From an uncultured Actinomycetes bacterium (GTDB lineage Bacteria > Actinomycetota > Actinomycetes > Nanopelagicales > Nanopelagicaceae): a stretch of 43,318 bases of DNA. The stretch covers positions 1 to 43,318 of the forward strand of contig CAIZKO010000096.1 of the NCBI GenBank assembly GCA_903933585.1, written 5' to 3'. The notes beneath the pieces were generated by a model. The model had not been told where the DNA came from. It searched no databases and saw nothing but the letters and a program-made list of their open reading frames with translations. The translations under genes were made by a program, and so were the position numbers. Positions 1 through 7,613 of the stretch are shown here, piece by piece (position 1 is the stretch's first letter; every line of letters begins with the position of its first letter).

Positions 1-38
1 GGATCAGAAGGTTAGGGGTTCGAATCCCTTCAAGCGCA
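1..38 (+). tRNA. 3' part of a tRNA, probably tRNA-Arg(ACG), cut by the left edge
   Basis: The sequence contains a T-arm with the invariant TTCGAAT loop (19-25) and a five-pair stem (15-18 and neighbours against 26-30). It is followed by the 3' acceptor strand CAAGCGC (31-37) and discriminator A38. CCA is not encoded, since the next bases are CA. The first bases match the end of the anticodon loop and stem of actinobacterial tRNA-Arg(ACG), with GGA then TCAG. The isotype call rests on memory of that family, because the anticodon itself is mostly outside the window. Confidence 0.75.
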
Positions 39-62
39 CAATTCAGGAATATTAAATAACGA

Positions 63-95
63 AAAAAGTCCCCAATATTTCAATGGGGACTTTTT
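63..95. terminator. Bidirectional intrinsic terminator between the tRNA and the acetyltransferase gene
   Basis: An 8-bp perfect stem, AGTCCCCA (67-74) against TGGGGACT (84-91), encloses a 9-nt loop. It is flanked by A-runs on the left and T-runs on the right, so a U-tract follows the hairpin in both directions. It can end the tRNA transcript on the plus strand and the acetyltransferase transcript on the minus strand. Confidence 0.85.
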
Positions 96-106
96 CATCC
101 GCCTCA

Positions 107-778
107 CTACTGGAAGTTTGGTGAGTTGGCAGGTCTCCACATTGTCGTGACAGTATGCCCCGATGGGATCGTGAAGCTACCGTGGGGGCGAAAACCAACA
201 CTCATGTAACGCTGGTTGTTAGCCGGATTGGTCGACTCGAGGTAGGCCGGTGCTCCCAGAGCATCGATGCGTGCGAGATTCTCGCGCAAGAGTGCCATGC
301 CCGAACCGTGACCGCGGTGATCCTTGTGTGTGCCAAGCAAACTCAAGTAGTAGTGCGGTTCGCTTGGGCGAGATTCTGCGAAGAGCTCAAGGATCGCGAG
401 GATATTGTCAGCAATTTGCTGATCCGCAATCGCGACAAGGAATCTTTCGAAAGAATCTTCCTCTTCAGCTGTGAATTCATCACTTCCAGGCGGTAGCCAG
501 GTTGCCGCAGATTGACCTCGCTCAGTGACGAAGGTCCAGGGATACCGGAGCGCTGAGGTAACAAATTGGCGCCAGAACGCATCCGCTTGTGTGGCTCGAC
601 GTGTGACATCTGGAAAAACGGGACCCCATAGAGGATCCTCAAAGAAAGCCGAAGTAAAGATTTCGATGATTCCATCGATATCCGATGGCGTCGCCACTCG
701 AACAGAACTTACCGCGCTGCCGACAATTGGATTTGTTCGTTGCCCGGCGTTGATATGACTTGAATCGTCAGCAACCAT
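107..778 (-). CDS. GNAT-family N-acetyltransferase
   Basis: A 223-aa protein with a GNAT fold from about residue 26 to the C-terminus. The acetyl-CoA-binding motif A is visible around residues 143-172: a beta-strand HYYLSLLGT, then R155-G156-H157-G158-S159-G160 and the following helix. Near the end, SVGFRPHG is the usual motif-B type ending of GNAT enzymes. It should transfer an acetyl group from acetyl-CoA to an amine; the substrate cannot be read from sequence. The first 25 residues are low in conserved features, so translation might begin slightly downstream. No strong Shine-Dalgarno sequence precedes the chosen ATG. It is transcribed alone, towards the tRNA, and ends at the shared terminator. 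Confidence 0.85.
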   Translation of the reverse strand: MVADDSSHINAGQRTNPIVGSAVSSVRVATPSDIDGIIEIFTSAFFEDPLWGPVFPDVTRRATQADAFWRQFVTSALRYPWTFVTERGQSAATWLPPGSDEFTAEEEDSFERFLVAIADQQIADNILAILELFAESRPSEPHYYLSLLGTHKDHRGHGSGMALLRENLARIDALGAPAYLESTNPANNQRYMSVGFRPHGSFTIPSGHTVTTMWRPANSPNFQ

Positions 779-916
779 TTGGAGACTCTAATGAACTAAT
801 CGTTGGACGCGCAATCCAGAACATAATCACCCACTCAGGGGTTCCAGAATTCCTAGGTACTTAGCTGAGCATTTCTGCATAATTCATGCCATTTTCCGCC
901 ACTTCTAATTGGTGAC

Positions 917-1141
917 GTGAGAAACTTGGGCATGAAATCAGGCAAGAAAACCATTTATTACGATAACGGTAATGTCAAACATTCCGGGTCCTACAAAGAT
1001 GGAGAGATGCACGGACTTTGGAAGTTCTATCGCAGAGATGGGAGCTTGATGCGAGCCGGGAAAATGAGCCAAGGCAAGCAAGTTGGAATTTGGACCACGT
1101 ACCATCGAGATGGTTCTGTAGTGAAAGAAACTAGCTTTTAG
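917..1141 (+). CDS. Small MORN-repeat protein (YwqK-like)
   Basis: A 74-aa protein made of about three MORN-type units: YYDNGNVKHSGSYKDGEMHG, then FYRRDGSLMRAGKMSQGKQVG, then a last unit with YHRDGSVVKE. The pattern of Y-x-x-(D/N)-G-x-(V/L) followed by G-x-x-x-G is characteristic of the MORN_2 or YwqK family. Members are often annotated as antitoxin-like, but no toxin partner lies next to it here. The start is GTG at 917; an in-frame ATG at 932 would give MKSGKK and is an equally reasonable start. It has no signal peptide or membrane segment. It converges on the cupin gene, with only 2 bp between the stop codons. Confidence 0.7.
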   Translation: MRNLGMKSGKKTIYYDNGNVKHSGSYKDGEMHGLWKFYRRDGSLMRAGKMSQGKQVGIWTTYHRDGSVVKETSF

Positions 1142-1143
1142 TT

Positions 1144-1557
1144 TTAACTCTCGGCAGTCACCTTCGTAATGGGTGACCAGCGGCAAGCATCTTCGGGATC
1201 TTGCCAAATTGTCTGAGTCGGAGCTGGAACCCAAAGTTCAATAAATTCTAATTTCTCGTCGGGGTCACTGGTGAAGGAGTGCATCTCTTCCTCTTCTGAC
1301 ATGACGACATCACCAGGCTCTAATTGGAAACTATTTCCACCGCCATGGAAAGTTCCGGTGCCATTTATGATGAAGAAATAGTGTCGACTACCAGTGTGAT
1401 AGTGCGCAGGAGCATCCCTACCGGCTTGATAAGTAACCCAATCGGCTTGCACATCGGTTGTCCCAAAAATATCTTTTGTAACTAAATCGATGCGCTGGCG
1501 TCCATCACGAAGTGACTCTGCACGAGGTAAGTCCTTCTTTTTAACAATCTTAGCCAT
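1144..1557 (-). CDS. Small cupin-domain protein
   Basis: A 137-aa single-domain cupin. Cupin motif 1 is seen as G46 to G66 with H52 and H54, and the usual glutamate position is occupied by H59. Motif 2 is visible as P81-G82-D83 followed by H93. These His residues would bind a metal. A cluster of acidic residues (88-91) in motif 2 is unusual. The ribosome-binding site GGGAGAG lies just before the ATG, which supports the start. The next gene, an aldo/keto reductase, is divergent, so the 93-bp gap should hold promoters for both. The protein could be a small metal-dependent isomerase, dioxygenase or binding protein; the reaction is not known. Confidence 0.75.
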   Translation of the reverse strand: MAKIVKKKDLPRAESLRDGRQRIDLVTKDIFGTTDVQADWVTYQAGRDAPAHYHTGSRHYFFIINGTGTFHGGGNSFQLEPGDVVMSEEEEMHSFTSDPDEKLEFIELWVPAPTQTIWQDPEDACRWSPITKVTAES

Positions 1558-1650
1558 ATCTCTCCCTCATTCCCTTGTAGGCAATATAGACCGGGATCTA
1601 GGCCGAAGTCACTAGGGTGGATCCGCTAAAAGTGCGAGGTAATGCTTTAA

Positions 1651-2631
1651 TTGGCCATGAAATTTCGTAAATTACGCGACCTGAACGTCTCTTCGCTTGG
1701 ACTCGGCTGCATGGGAATGTCAGAATTCTACGGCCCTCGCGATGACGCTGATTCAATAGCGGTCATCCTCCGTTTCTTAGATCTCGGCGGCAACCTGATT
1801 GACACCGCTGACATGTACGGGCCGTTTAAGAACGAAGAATTGGTCGGTAAGGCGATTGCAGGTCGTAGAGACGAAGTTGTGCTCGCAACCAAATTTGGTA
1901 ACGAAAGATTTGCCGATGGGACCCGACGGATAAATGGAAGTCCCGAATATGTAATTAAGGCGTGCAACGATTCATTGAAGCGTCTCAACGTCGATTACAT
2001 TGATTTGTACTATCAGCACCGGGTCGATCGTTCGGTCCCTGTTGAGGAAACTTGGGGAGCGCTTAAGCAGTTGGTCGATTCTGGGAAAGTGCGCCACCTA
2101 GGTATTTCGGAGGCTTCGGCAGAAACGATCCGCCGTGCCAATGCCGTGCATCCAATAACTGCATTGCAATCGGAGTGGTCTCTCTGGACGCGCGATATTG
2201 AAGCAAACGGGATTTTGGCCACCGTCCAGGAACTCGGAATTGGGTTTGTTCCGTACTCTCCCTTGGGAAGAGGTTTTCTCACGGGAGCCATCACCACGAT
2301 CGACGACCTTGCGGCCGATGACACTCGCCGTACCCACCCGCGATTTAAGGGTGATAACTTTTCGCAGAATATGAAAATCGTTTCGGCCGTTAAAGATATG
2401 GCGGAGAAGAAAGGCATAACTCCTGCACAACTTGCCCTCGCGTGGCTCCTAGCCCGAGGTGAGAACATTGTGCCAATTCCTGGAACACGAAAGATTTCAA
2501 GGCTCGAGGAAAACCTTGGTTCACTTGAAGTAGTTTTAGATAAGAGTGATGTCGATTCTTTGAATGAGATCGCTCCTATTGGGGTAACTGTCGGAGATCG
2601 CTACGCCGATATGTCCTCGATTAACGGGTAG
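1651..2631 (+). CDS. Aldo/keto reductase
   Basis: A 326-aa NADPH-dependent aldo/keto reductase with a (beta/alpha)8 barrel of normal length. The catalytic tetrad is visible as D51 and Y56 in DTADMYG, K81 in ATKFG, and H123 in YYQHRVD. The C-terminal cofactor region IPIPGTRK is close to that seen in AKR13/Tas-like enzymes. It should reduce aldehydes or ketones to alcohols in the cytosol; the physiological substrate is unknown. The TTG start at 1651 lies about 10 bases after the sequence GCGAGGT. The ATG at 1657 is the alternative and changes only two residues. It converges on the cysteine-desulfurase-like gene. Confidence 0.9.
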   Translation: MAMKFRKLRDLNVSSLGLGCMGMSEFYGPRDDADSIAVILRFLDLGGNLIDTADMYGPFKNEELVGKAIAGRRDEVVLATKFGNERFADGTRRINGSPEYVIKACNDSLKRLNVDYIDLYYQHRVDRSVPVEETWGALKQLVDSGKVRHLGISEASAETIRRANAVHPITALQSEWSLWTRDIEANGILATVQELGIGFVPYSPLGRGFLTGAITTIDDLAADDTRRTHPRFKGDNFSQNMKIVSAVKDMAEKKGITPAQLALAWLLARGENIVPIPGTRKISRLEENLGSLEVVLDKSDVDSLNEIAPIGVTVGDRYADMSSING

Positions 2632-2644
2632 TGCCTAAACCGTA

Positions 2645-3856
2645 CTACTTGGTCAGATTGCGCAATCCGTCGAGTAACCGGGTCACATCTTCGAGTGTGC
2701 TGTAAGGAGCGAGTCCAACGCGCACTGCTCCGGTATCACCAAGTCCGAGAGCCCTAGAAACTTCGAGCGCATAGAAGTTGCCAGCAGGGGCATTTATCTT
2801 CAGATCTGCTAAGCGTTTGTAAACATCTGCGCCTTGATAACCCTCCAAGTTGAAGTAAACGGTGGGTGTTCGCTTCTTGGCATGTCCATATGTGGTGACT
2901 CCAGGAAGCGTTTGGATGCCGGATTCCATTAATGCAAAGAGTTCCTCTTCGTATCGTTCTAATTCGCGCATTGAATCAACGATCCTGCCTCGACGAGTCG
3001 GCTGGTCACTCGCGACCATATCTGCAATGTAATCAATGGCAGCCGTAGCACCTGCCATAAGTTCGTAGGGGAGCGTTCCAAACTCAAATCGTTCTGGGAC
3101 AGCGCTCGTAGCGGGCAATAACTTGTCATTATTTAAAGTCTTGAGCAATCGCGGATCAGCAGCTAGCGCTGCGCAGTGTGGTCCAAATAATTTGTAGAAA
3201 GAAAATCCGAAGAAATCCGCGCCTATTTCTTGTACATCAATGGGTGTGTGTGGCGTTAAGTGGACCCCGTCGACATAGAGGAGCGCTCCAGCTTGATGGA
3301 CCGCCGCAGAGATCGCCTTGATATCAGGCCGCGTACCTAAGGTATTTCCAGCACCAGTGACGGCAACTAAGCGAGTCTTCGAGCCGAGTAACTCAGTGAC
3401 GGCAGATGTGGGCAGTTCTCCGGTTTCGGGATCGATTTTCGCCCACCGCACTATTGCGCCTACTGACTCAGCCGCCTGCACCCAGGGGCGAATGTTTGAA
3501 TCGTGATCAAGGTTTGTGACGATAATTTCATCGTCTGCACTCCATGTCTTAGCTAAGGTCCGAGAGAAGTCATAAGTAATTTGGGTCCAACTGCGTCCAT
3601 AAACTACGCCACCTGGATCAGCGTTAATTAAATCCGCGACCGCCTGACGAAAATTGATGACAATCTCTTCAGCGTTGCGCTCAGATTCGGTCACAACGTT
3701 ACGGTTGGAAATCGGTTTGGTAATTGCATCGGATAACGCTCGACCCACCTGAGATGGAACTTGACTACCGCCCGGGCCATCGAAGAAGGCTAAACCGGAA
3801 TTTAGCGCTGGGAAATCTGCTCGAATTTTATTAACGTCGTAAGCCATATGGGACAT
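2645..3856 (-). CDS. Cysteine-desulfurase-like aminotransferase class V protein
   Basis: A 403-aa PLP-dependent fold-type I enzyme from the chosen ATG. It matches the cysteine-desulfurase-like family (TIGR01976 type): an N-terminal DFPAL segment, a DGPGG loop, D196 and H199 in VDGVH, and the PLP-binding lysine K222 in SFYKLFGPH. It lacks an obvious SufS or IscS active-site cysteine loop, and no suf or isc genes are nearby, so a dedicated role in Fe-S cluster assembly is not supported. The start at 3856 is preferred because an AGAG element lies upstream. A TTG at 3883 and an ATG at 3847 are alternatives. It follows two membrane-protein genes on the same strand, 37 bp after the nearest one, and may share their transcript. 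Confidence 0.8.
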   Translation of the reverse strand: MSHMAYDVNKIRADFPALNSGLAFFDGPGGSQVPSQVGRALSDAITKPISNRNVVTESERNAEEIVINFRQAVADLINADPGGVVYGRSWTQITYDFSRTLAKTWSADDEIIVTNLDHDSNIRPWVQAAESVGAIVRWAKIDPETGELPTSAVTELLGSKTRLVAVTGAGNTLGTRPDIKAISAAVHQAGALLYVDGVHLTPHTPIDVQEIGADFFGFSFYKLFGPHCAALAADPRLLKTLNNDKLLPATSAVPERFEFGTLPYELMAGATAAIDYIADMVASDQPTRRGRIVDSMRELERYEEELFALMESGIQTLPGVTTYGHAKKRTPTVYFNLEGYQGADVYKRLADLKINAPAGNFYALEVSRALGLGDTGAVRVGLAPYSTLEDVTRLLDGLRNLTK

Positions 3857-3893
3857 TGAAGTCGCTCTGACGAGTTTAAGCAAGGGAAGATAG

Positions 3894-4844
3894 TTATGGT
3901 TGTTCAGTTACCCTCGGTATTTCTCCCTTGGATCTCTTGAGCGAATATATACTTCCAATTACAAAAAATATTCCAGAGGTTAATAATCCCAGGGCCGCTC
4001 CTAAAGAGCCGCCGAGAGTGTCACCAACGAACTCACCTGTACCGACAGTGATTGCAGCGATGCCACCCACAAGCAGGGGCCACTCCGGTGCACGCGCATA
4101 AAGCCAACTGGCTGCTACCGCAATTGCGATACATATTAGATAGGTGAGAAAACGGAGATTTCCTCCGTAAAGCATTTGTCCGCTGACAAATAGCATTGCC
4201 ATCGCCACAGCGTCACCGAATCCTCGATTAAAGAAATCGGTATTAGCTAGGTACAACCAAGTAGCCCCTATTGCACCCAGTATCAAAGAAACAACAGGGG
4301 AGTAGTTATTGAGGTGAGGAAATAGCGAATTCGCTCCGGAGAAGGCTAGGGCGATGGAGTATCCAGCCAAACTCAATTCGCCGAGAATTGTCCGAAAGAG
4401 GATAAAAGAGAAATAGGCGGTGAGCCAACCGGCGAGTAAGGCAAGAGTTATTAGTTCATTACTGTTTGCTCTAATAACAATGATGGACATAGTGAGACAG
4501 AATGAGGAAACGGCTCCAAGCAATCCCGCCAACCGAGCCCTCGAGTTGGTTGACTTGCCCGTTATTTTCGCTCCAACGAAGAGCAAAAATGCTGCCAGTA
4601 AGAATAGTGAGAATTGTGTGATCCTCGAGATATGCCGCCAACTCTGGCTAAAGAGGATAAGCAATGAAATTAAAATGAAGATCCCGCCCAAGTAACCACC
4701 GACCTCTGAGAGGATCTTGCGCTTCGAGCCATCGTCATCTGTTGTTCTGTCGAACTCTATTTCAACCTTGTGAGCGTCCTCCTGAGTTAGCTCGCCCCGC
4801 GAAACCAAATTATGCAGCGCTTGCGAAAGTCTCTTATCGGCCAT
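3894..4844 (-). CDS. DUF2157-like integral membrane protein
   Basis: A 316-aa protein. The first 45 residues are soluble and charged, with a helix rich in acidic residues (LTQEDAHKVEIEFD). About nine hydrophobic segments follow, beginning at residue 47. This layout, a short cytosolic head on a polytopic membrane body, is that of DUF2157 proteins, whose function is unknown. It starts 9 bp after the stop of the preceding membrane-protein gene, so the two are probably cotranscribed and perhaps translationally coupled. No catalytic motif or transport signature was seen. Confidence 0.65.
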   Translation of the reverse strand: MADKRLSQALHNLVSRGELTQEDAHKVEIEFDRTTDDDGSKRKILSEVGGYLGGIFILISLLILFSQSWRHISRITQFSLFLLAAFLLFVGAKITGKSTNSRARLAGLLGAVSSFCLTMSIIVIRANSNELITLALLAGWLTAYFSFILFRTILGELSLAGYSIALAFSGANSLFPHLNNYSPVVSLILGAIGATWLYLANTDFFNRGFGDAVAMAMLFVSGQMLYGGNLRFLTYLICIAIAVAASWLYARAPEWPLLVGGIAAITVGTGEFVGDTLGGSLGAALGLLTSGIFFVIGSIYSLKRSKGEIPRVTEQP

Positions 4845-4853
4845 GCCCCCAAT

Positions 4854-6038
4854 TTACTCGCGCTTGGCCGGGCGCAACCGACCCAAGAGGTAGAGGTTAA
4901 TGATTATTGAGAGAGCGACCATCCCGCCGCCTATAAGGAAGAGAACCCTTGAGAAATTTAGCGCTAAAAGCCCCAGGCCCACGTTATGAAGAATCAACCT
5001 GGTTACCTTTAGGCGATCAGAGACACTCACATTTTGTCGCGCATTTGTCGGTCCTCCGCCCAGAACCGCCGGAATCAAATACGAGAGCGCGCCCAATCCC
5101 ATTTGTAGTGCAAAGCCGATGCCCAGGATGTAAATCAGAGATTCGGTGCGAGTACTTACCACCTTCCATTTATCGTTTCCGACTACATCTATCGCCAGAC
5201 TAATTAATGAGATAAGTAGCCAAATGAGAGCTGCGATCGTGCTTAAGAATGAGAAGGGGTTTTTCTGGCGAATTATTAGGCGCAGATGAGGTGATAGGAG
5301 GTAAACCCAAGAACCAAGGTATGTAAGAATTCCCAAAACAGCGATGGCGCGGACGTTGCTTAAAGTACCTGTGTCAACCGCTAAGACAGAACCAACTAAC
5401 CAAGGCAGAGACTTGTAACCGTGTTTCTCTGCCTTCTCTGGCAGTTGCGTCCGTAACATTGTGGGAATAAAGGTGATGAGCGTGCCGGCAATCGTGATTC
5501 CGATCCATCCAAAGATGTTGGTGGAATAGTGCGTGACTAGAAGTCGATATTTGAATTCACCCTTGGGGCCTTGGGAGAGCAATCCACCCAGAACTCCACC
5601 CAGAATAAGAAAGAGTGCGCTTACGATATAAAAGCGAGGAATTGTTTTGAATCGAGTTGGAAGTGCTCTCGCAATTTGAATTTGAATCGATCGCACGTGT
5701 AATCCTGCGCTGATGACTACCGCGGCCGCTCCAAAGGCCATTAGGAATTTGCGCTCTTGTACCTTTCCCACGATTACAGATATGACACCAAGATTGAGAA
5801 CGATTACTCGCACTAGATAACGCTTGCGATCGGCTTCTTGCGGCAACCGCAACATAGTTGCGGTGAAGTGCGAACTCCACACAAAGATTAAATTGGTGAT
5901 TGCGCCGAGGAGTAATAGGTGTACCAAAATCCATTTTGGATCACCGCTCCCACCGATCCAAGGCAAGCCAATGATGAGTGCGAGAAGATAGATGGGTGTT
6001 GGAATGTGGGCGTATCTATGCCACTTATCTCGCTTCAC
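4854..6038 (-). CDS. Polytopic membrane protein resembling the membrane domain of actinobacterial multicopper oxidases
   Basis: A 394-aa protein with roughly eleven or twelve hydrophobic segments. Two stretches recall the heme-copper-oxidase-like membrane half found at the N-terminus of long actinobacterial multicopper oxidases: H57 in WSSHFTATMLRLP, and H170 followed by NIFGWIGITIAGTLITF and PTMLRT. H40 and H114 also lie in or near membrane helices. The usual C-terminal cupredoxin domains are absent, and the gene next to it is DUF2157, not a copper protein. The protein may bind heme or copper, but this is inferred from remote similarity. An array of CACCC repeats lies upstream of its start, between it and the LuxR regulator. 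Confidence 0.5.
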   Translation of the reverse strand: MKRDKWHRYAHIPTPIYLLALIIGLPWIGGSGDPKWILVHLLLLGAITNLIFVWSSHFTATMLRLPQEADRKRYLVRVIVLNLGVISVIVGKVQERKFLMAFGAAAVVISAGLHVRSIQIQIARALPTRFKTIPRFYIVSALFLILGGVLGGLLSQGPKGEFKYRLLVTHYSTNIFGWIGITIAGTLITFIPTMLRTQLPEKAEKHGYKSLPWLVGSVLAVDTGTLSNVRAIAVLGILTYLGSWVYLLSPHLRLIIRQKNPFSFLSTIAALIWLLISLISLAIDVVGNDKWKVVSTRTESLIYILGIGFALQMGLGALSYLIPAVLGGGPTNARQNVSVSDRLKVTRLILHNVGLGLLALNFSRVLFLIGGGMVALSIIINLYLLGRLRPAKRE

Positions 6039-6100
6039 TGAGAGTATGGCAAGGTCTGTGGCACGGTTACCTCCGATTGAAATCCAACTGCTGGGCTTTC

Positions 6101-6194
6101 TATATCACCCTATTCTCACCCCTATTCTCACCCATGAGTGCAGTAGAAAGCCTTGCTGGCACTCATTAAATTAGATTTCACCCCTGTTCTCACC
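6101..6194. repeat. CACCC-type direct repeats, candidate regulator-binding array
   Basis: TATTCTCACCC occurs at 6111-6121 and again at 6123-6133, and a degenerate copy, TATATCACCC, stands at 6101-6110. About 50 bp on, TTCACCCC (6177-6184) is followed by TGTTCTCACC (6185-6194). The 16-base word CACCCCTATTCTCACC is thus repeated with one change. The repeats sit in the intergenic space between the membrane-protein gene (minus strand) and the GAF-LuxR regulator (plus strand). This placement and spacing suggest an operator array. Confidence 0.5.
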
Positions 6195-6195
6195 T

Positions 6196-6215
6196 ATGTG
6201 GCGCTATCCCCACAT
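6196..6215. promoter_or_regulatory. Inverted repeat upstream of the LuxR-type regulator
   Basis: ATGTGG (6196-6201) and CCACAT (6210-6215) form an inverted repeat with an 8-bp spacer. It ends 26 bp before the regulator's start codon and overlaps where a -35 region would be expected. It could be a binding site for the dimeric LuxR-type protein encoded just downstream. The same ATGTGG/CCACAT word reappears in the terminator after this gene, which may be chance. Confidence 0.3.
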
Positions 6216-6241
6216 TTGGGCGCCGCGTACATTTCCCAACT

Positions 6242-7090
6242 ATGAACAACAACCAACTCAAGGCCTTCGAGCCAAAGATTGACCAGGCAAAATATTCACG
6301 CCTTGATGTTGCAACCATCCCTGTCGATATGGGAATAACACTTAATCACCTTAATCATGTGAGCCAATTTGCCGGCACCATTGGAAAAGCTAATCTCTCC
6401 AAATCCGATCTGTGTGACGCACTAGCAACACAAATTCTTGTGGATATGGAACCAAGCGCAGTACTACTCTGCGAACTAGACAATGATGAGTCTTATAAAG
6501 TAACAGCTTCTTACGGGGTAAACGAAGAGTGGTTATCAACTGCAACTGGATTTTCTCTTGACTCCAAGTTGCCAGTCAGCGATGTTCTCAAAGTAAATGA
6601 AATTCTTATTGTAAGCAGCGACGATAACCACGAAACTTCAGTAATTAACTATCCAGATGTATCTGCAAACTTACCGACTGGATCATGGAAGTCTCTAGTC
6701 ATTTTTCCAGTAAAGACTAGTTCAGGAATTGTCGGAGCGGTCATCGTACAAACGGAAGTTGCGCTAGTCGCTGACGAAGGAATCATCTCCTTTATTTCAG
6801 CTGTTGCTAACCTATCTTCCATCTCACTTGAGATTTCGAAGGAGCGCCGGATCTCGAAGGTTCCGGAGCACATTCTCAATGAGCAGATCAACGAAATACT
6901 GACACCTCGCCAGATTTCAATCCTGAAATTGATTTCCAACGATATGACTAACGTTGCAATCGGCAAAGAGCTGGGGTACAGCCATTCGACGATTAGACAT
7001 GAAACTATGCGCATCTTTTCTAAATTAGGACTTTACAATCGCGGAGAAGCCAGAGATTTATACCTTAAGTCATTCGCCGTCGCTTCATAA
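6242..7090 (+). CDS. GAF-domain LuxR-type transcriptional regulator
   Basis: A 282-aa regulator. Residues about 50-200 look like a GAF sensor domain: an amphipathic N-terminal part, a GSWKSLVIFPV strand and a GIVGAVIVQTE strand. Residues 219-277 form a LuxR/FixJ helix-turn-helix beginning LTPRQISILKLIS, with recognition helix around SHSTIRHETMRIFSKLG. There is no receiver domain or kinase nearby, so it probably senses a small ligand directly. The ATG has no Shine-Dalgarno sequence. A TANNNT box (6228-6233) lies 8 bases upstream, which suggests a leaderless transcript. The divergent position relative to the membrane-protein gene, with repeats between, makes that gene its likely target. Confidence 0.8.
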   Translation: MNNNQLKAFEPKIDQAKYSRLDVATIPVDMGITLNHLNHVSQFAGTIGKANLSKSDLCDALATQILVDMEPSAVLLCELDNDESYKVTASYGVNEEWLSTATGFSLDSKLPVSDVLKVNEILIVSSDDNHETSVINYPDVSANLPTGSWKSLVIFPVKTSSGIVGAVIVQTEVALVADEGIISFISAVANLSSISLEISKERRISKVPEHILNEQINEILTPRQISILKLISNDMTNVAIGKELGYSHSTIRHETMRIFSKLGLYNRGEARDLYLKSFAVAS

Positions 7091-7103
7091 ATTTGCACGA
7101 ATA

Positions 7104-7132
7104 AGGCTGCCACATATTAAATGTGGCAGCCT
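7104..7132. terminator. Perfect hairpin after the LuxR-type gene
   Basis: A 12-bp perfect stem, AGGCTGCCACAT (7104-7115) against ATGTGGCAGCCT (7121-7132), encloses a 5-nt loop, 14 bp after the stop codon. No U-tract follows on the plus strand, so this is a stem-only terminator or an mRNA 3'-end stabiliser. It also lies downstream of the converging DUF4242 gene. Confidence 0.6.
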
Positions 7133-7155
7133 CATTGAGAAGTAAAGGGGGCCTG

Positions 7156-7437
7156 CTACCGGCCCTTCTCTGGATTCAAGATCCCACCGATTGGAACAAC
7201 GCTATTTGCGGGAAAGCCCCCACGCTTGGCGTGTTCGAGAATAACTGCTTCATCTGAAGCCGCGTAAATGCAGTAGATCTTGTCTCCAGCCGCATAACTT
7301 TCGATCCATTCGATAGCACTTCCTTCAGTGTGCATCGCGTCGAGAACTCCATCACTTACTTTGGAGATATTCTTTAGATCTTCCTCTGCTAGTGATCCGG
7401 CGCCGGGAATTTCTCGTTCGATAATGTACCGCTGCAT
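7156..7437 (-). CDS. DUF4242 / SCO4226-family small protein
   Basis: A 93-aa protein matching the DUF4242 family: an N-terminal YIIEREIPGAG strand, a helix, then WIESYAAGDKIYCIY and the ending EHAKRGGFPAN. The Streptomyces member SCO4226 is described as a nickel-binding ferredoxin-like-fold protein. The AAGGAGAG ribosome-binding site 5-7 bases before the ATG is strong and fixes the start. It is a single-gene unit converging on the LuxR-type gene. No enzyme activity can be inferred. Confidence 0.85.
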   Translation of the reverse strand: MQRYIIEREIPGAGSLAEEDLKNISKVSDGVLDAMHTEGSAIEWIESYAAGDKIYCIYAASDEAVILEHAKRGGFPANSVVPIGGILNPEKGR

Positions 7438-7613
7438 AATCTCTCCTTAAGTTGGGTGCATGTGCGGAAGGCAAGCCTCCCTAAAGAGGCAGAGTTAAAC
7501 AATGAATTGCAGATCCTAAAATTCTCTGTATTAAGTGTTTAGATTGTGGCCGCTCTAGAAATTGCAAGCCTCGGACTATACGCTCGTGACCTTGAATTCT
7601 AGAAAGGAACTGT

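Noticed and set aside
1-40. The tRNA end as an attachment site for an integrated element
   Set aside because: No integrase, phage gene or second copy of the tRNA 3' end was found in the window.
917-1141. The MORN protein as part of a toxin-antitoxin pair
   Set aside because: The neighbours are an acetyltransferase and a cupin gene, both on the other strand, with no toxin-like partner.
2645-3856. The PLP enzyme as SufS of an Fe-S assembly operon
   Set aside because: No suf or isc genes are nearby, and the motifs fit the separate cysteine-desulfurase-like family.
7464-7605. Short direct repeats GCAAGCCTC and TCTAGAAA before the decarboxylase gene
   Set aside because: They are only 8-9 bases long and not in a regular spacing; chance is likely.
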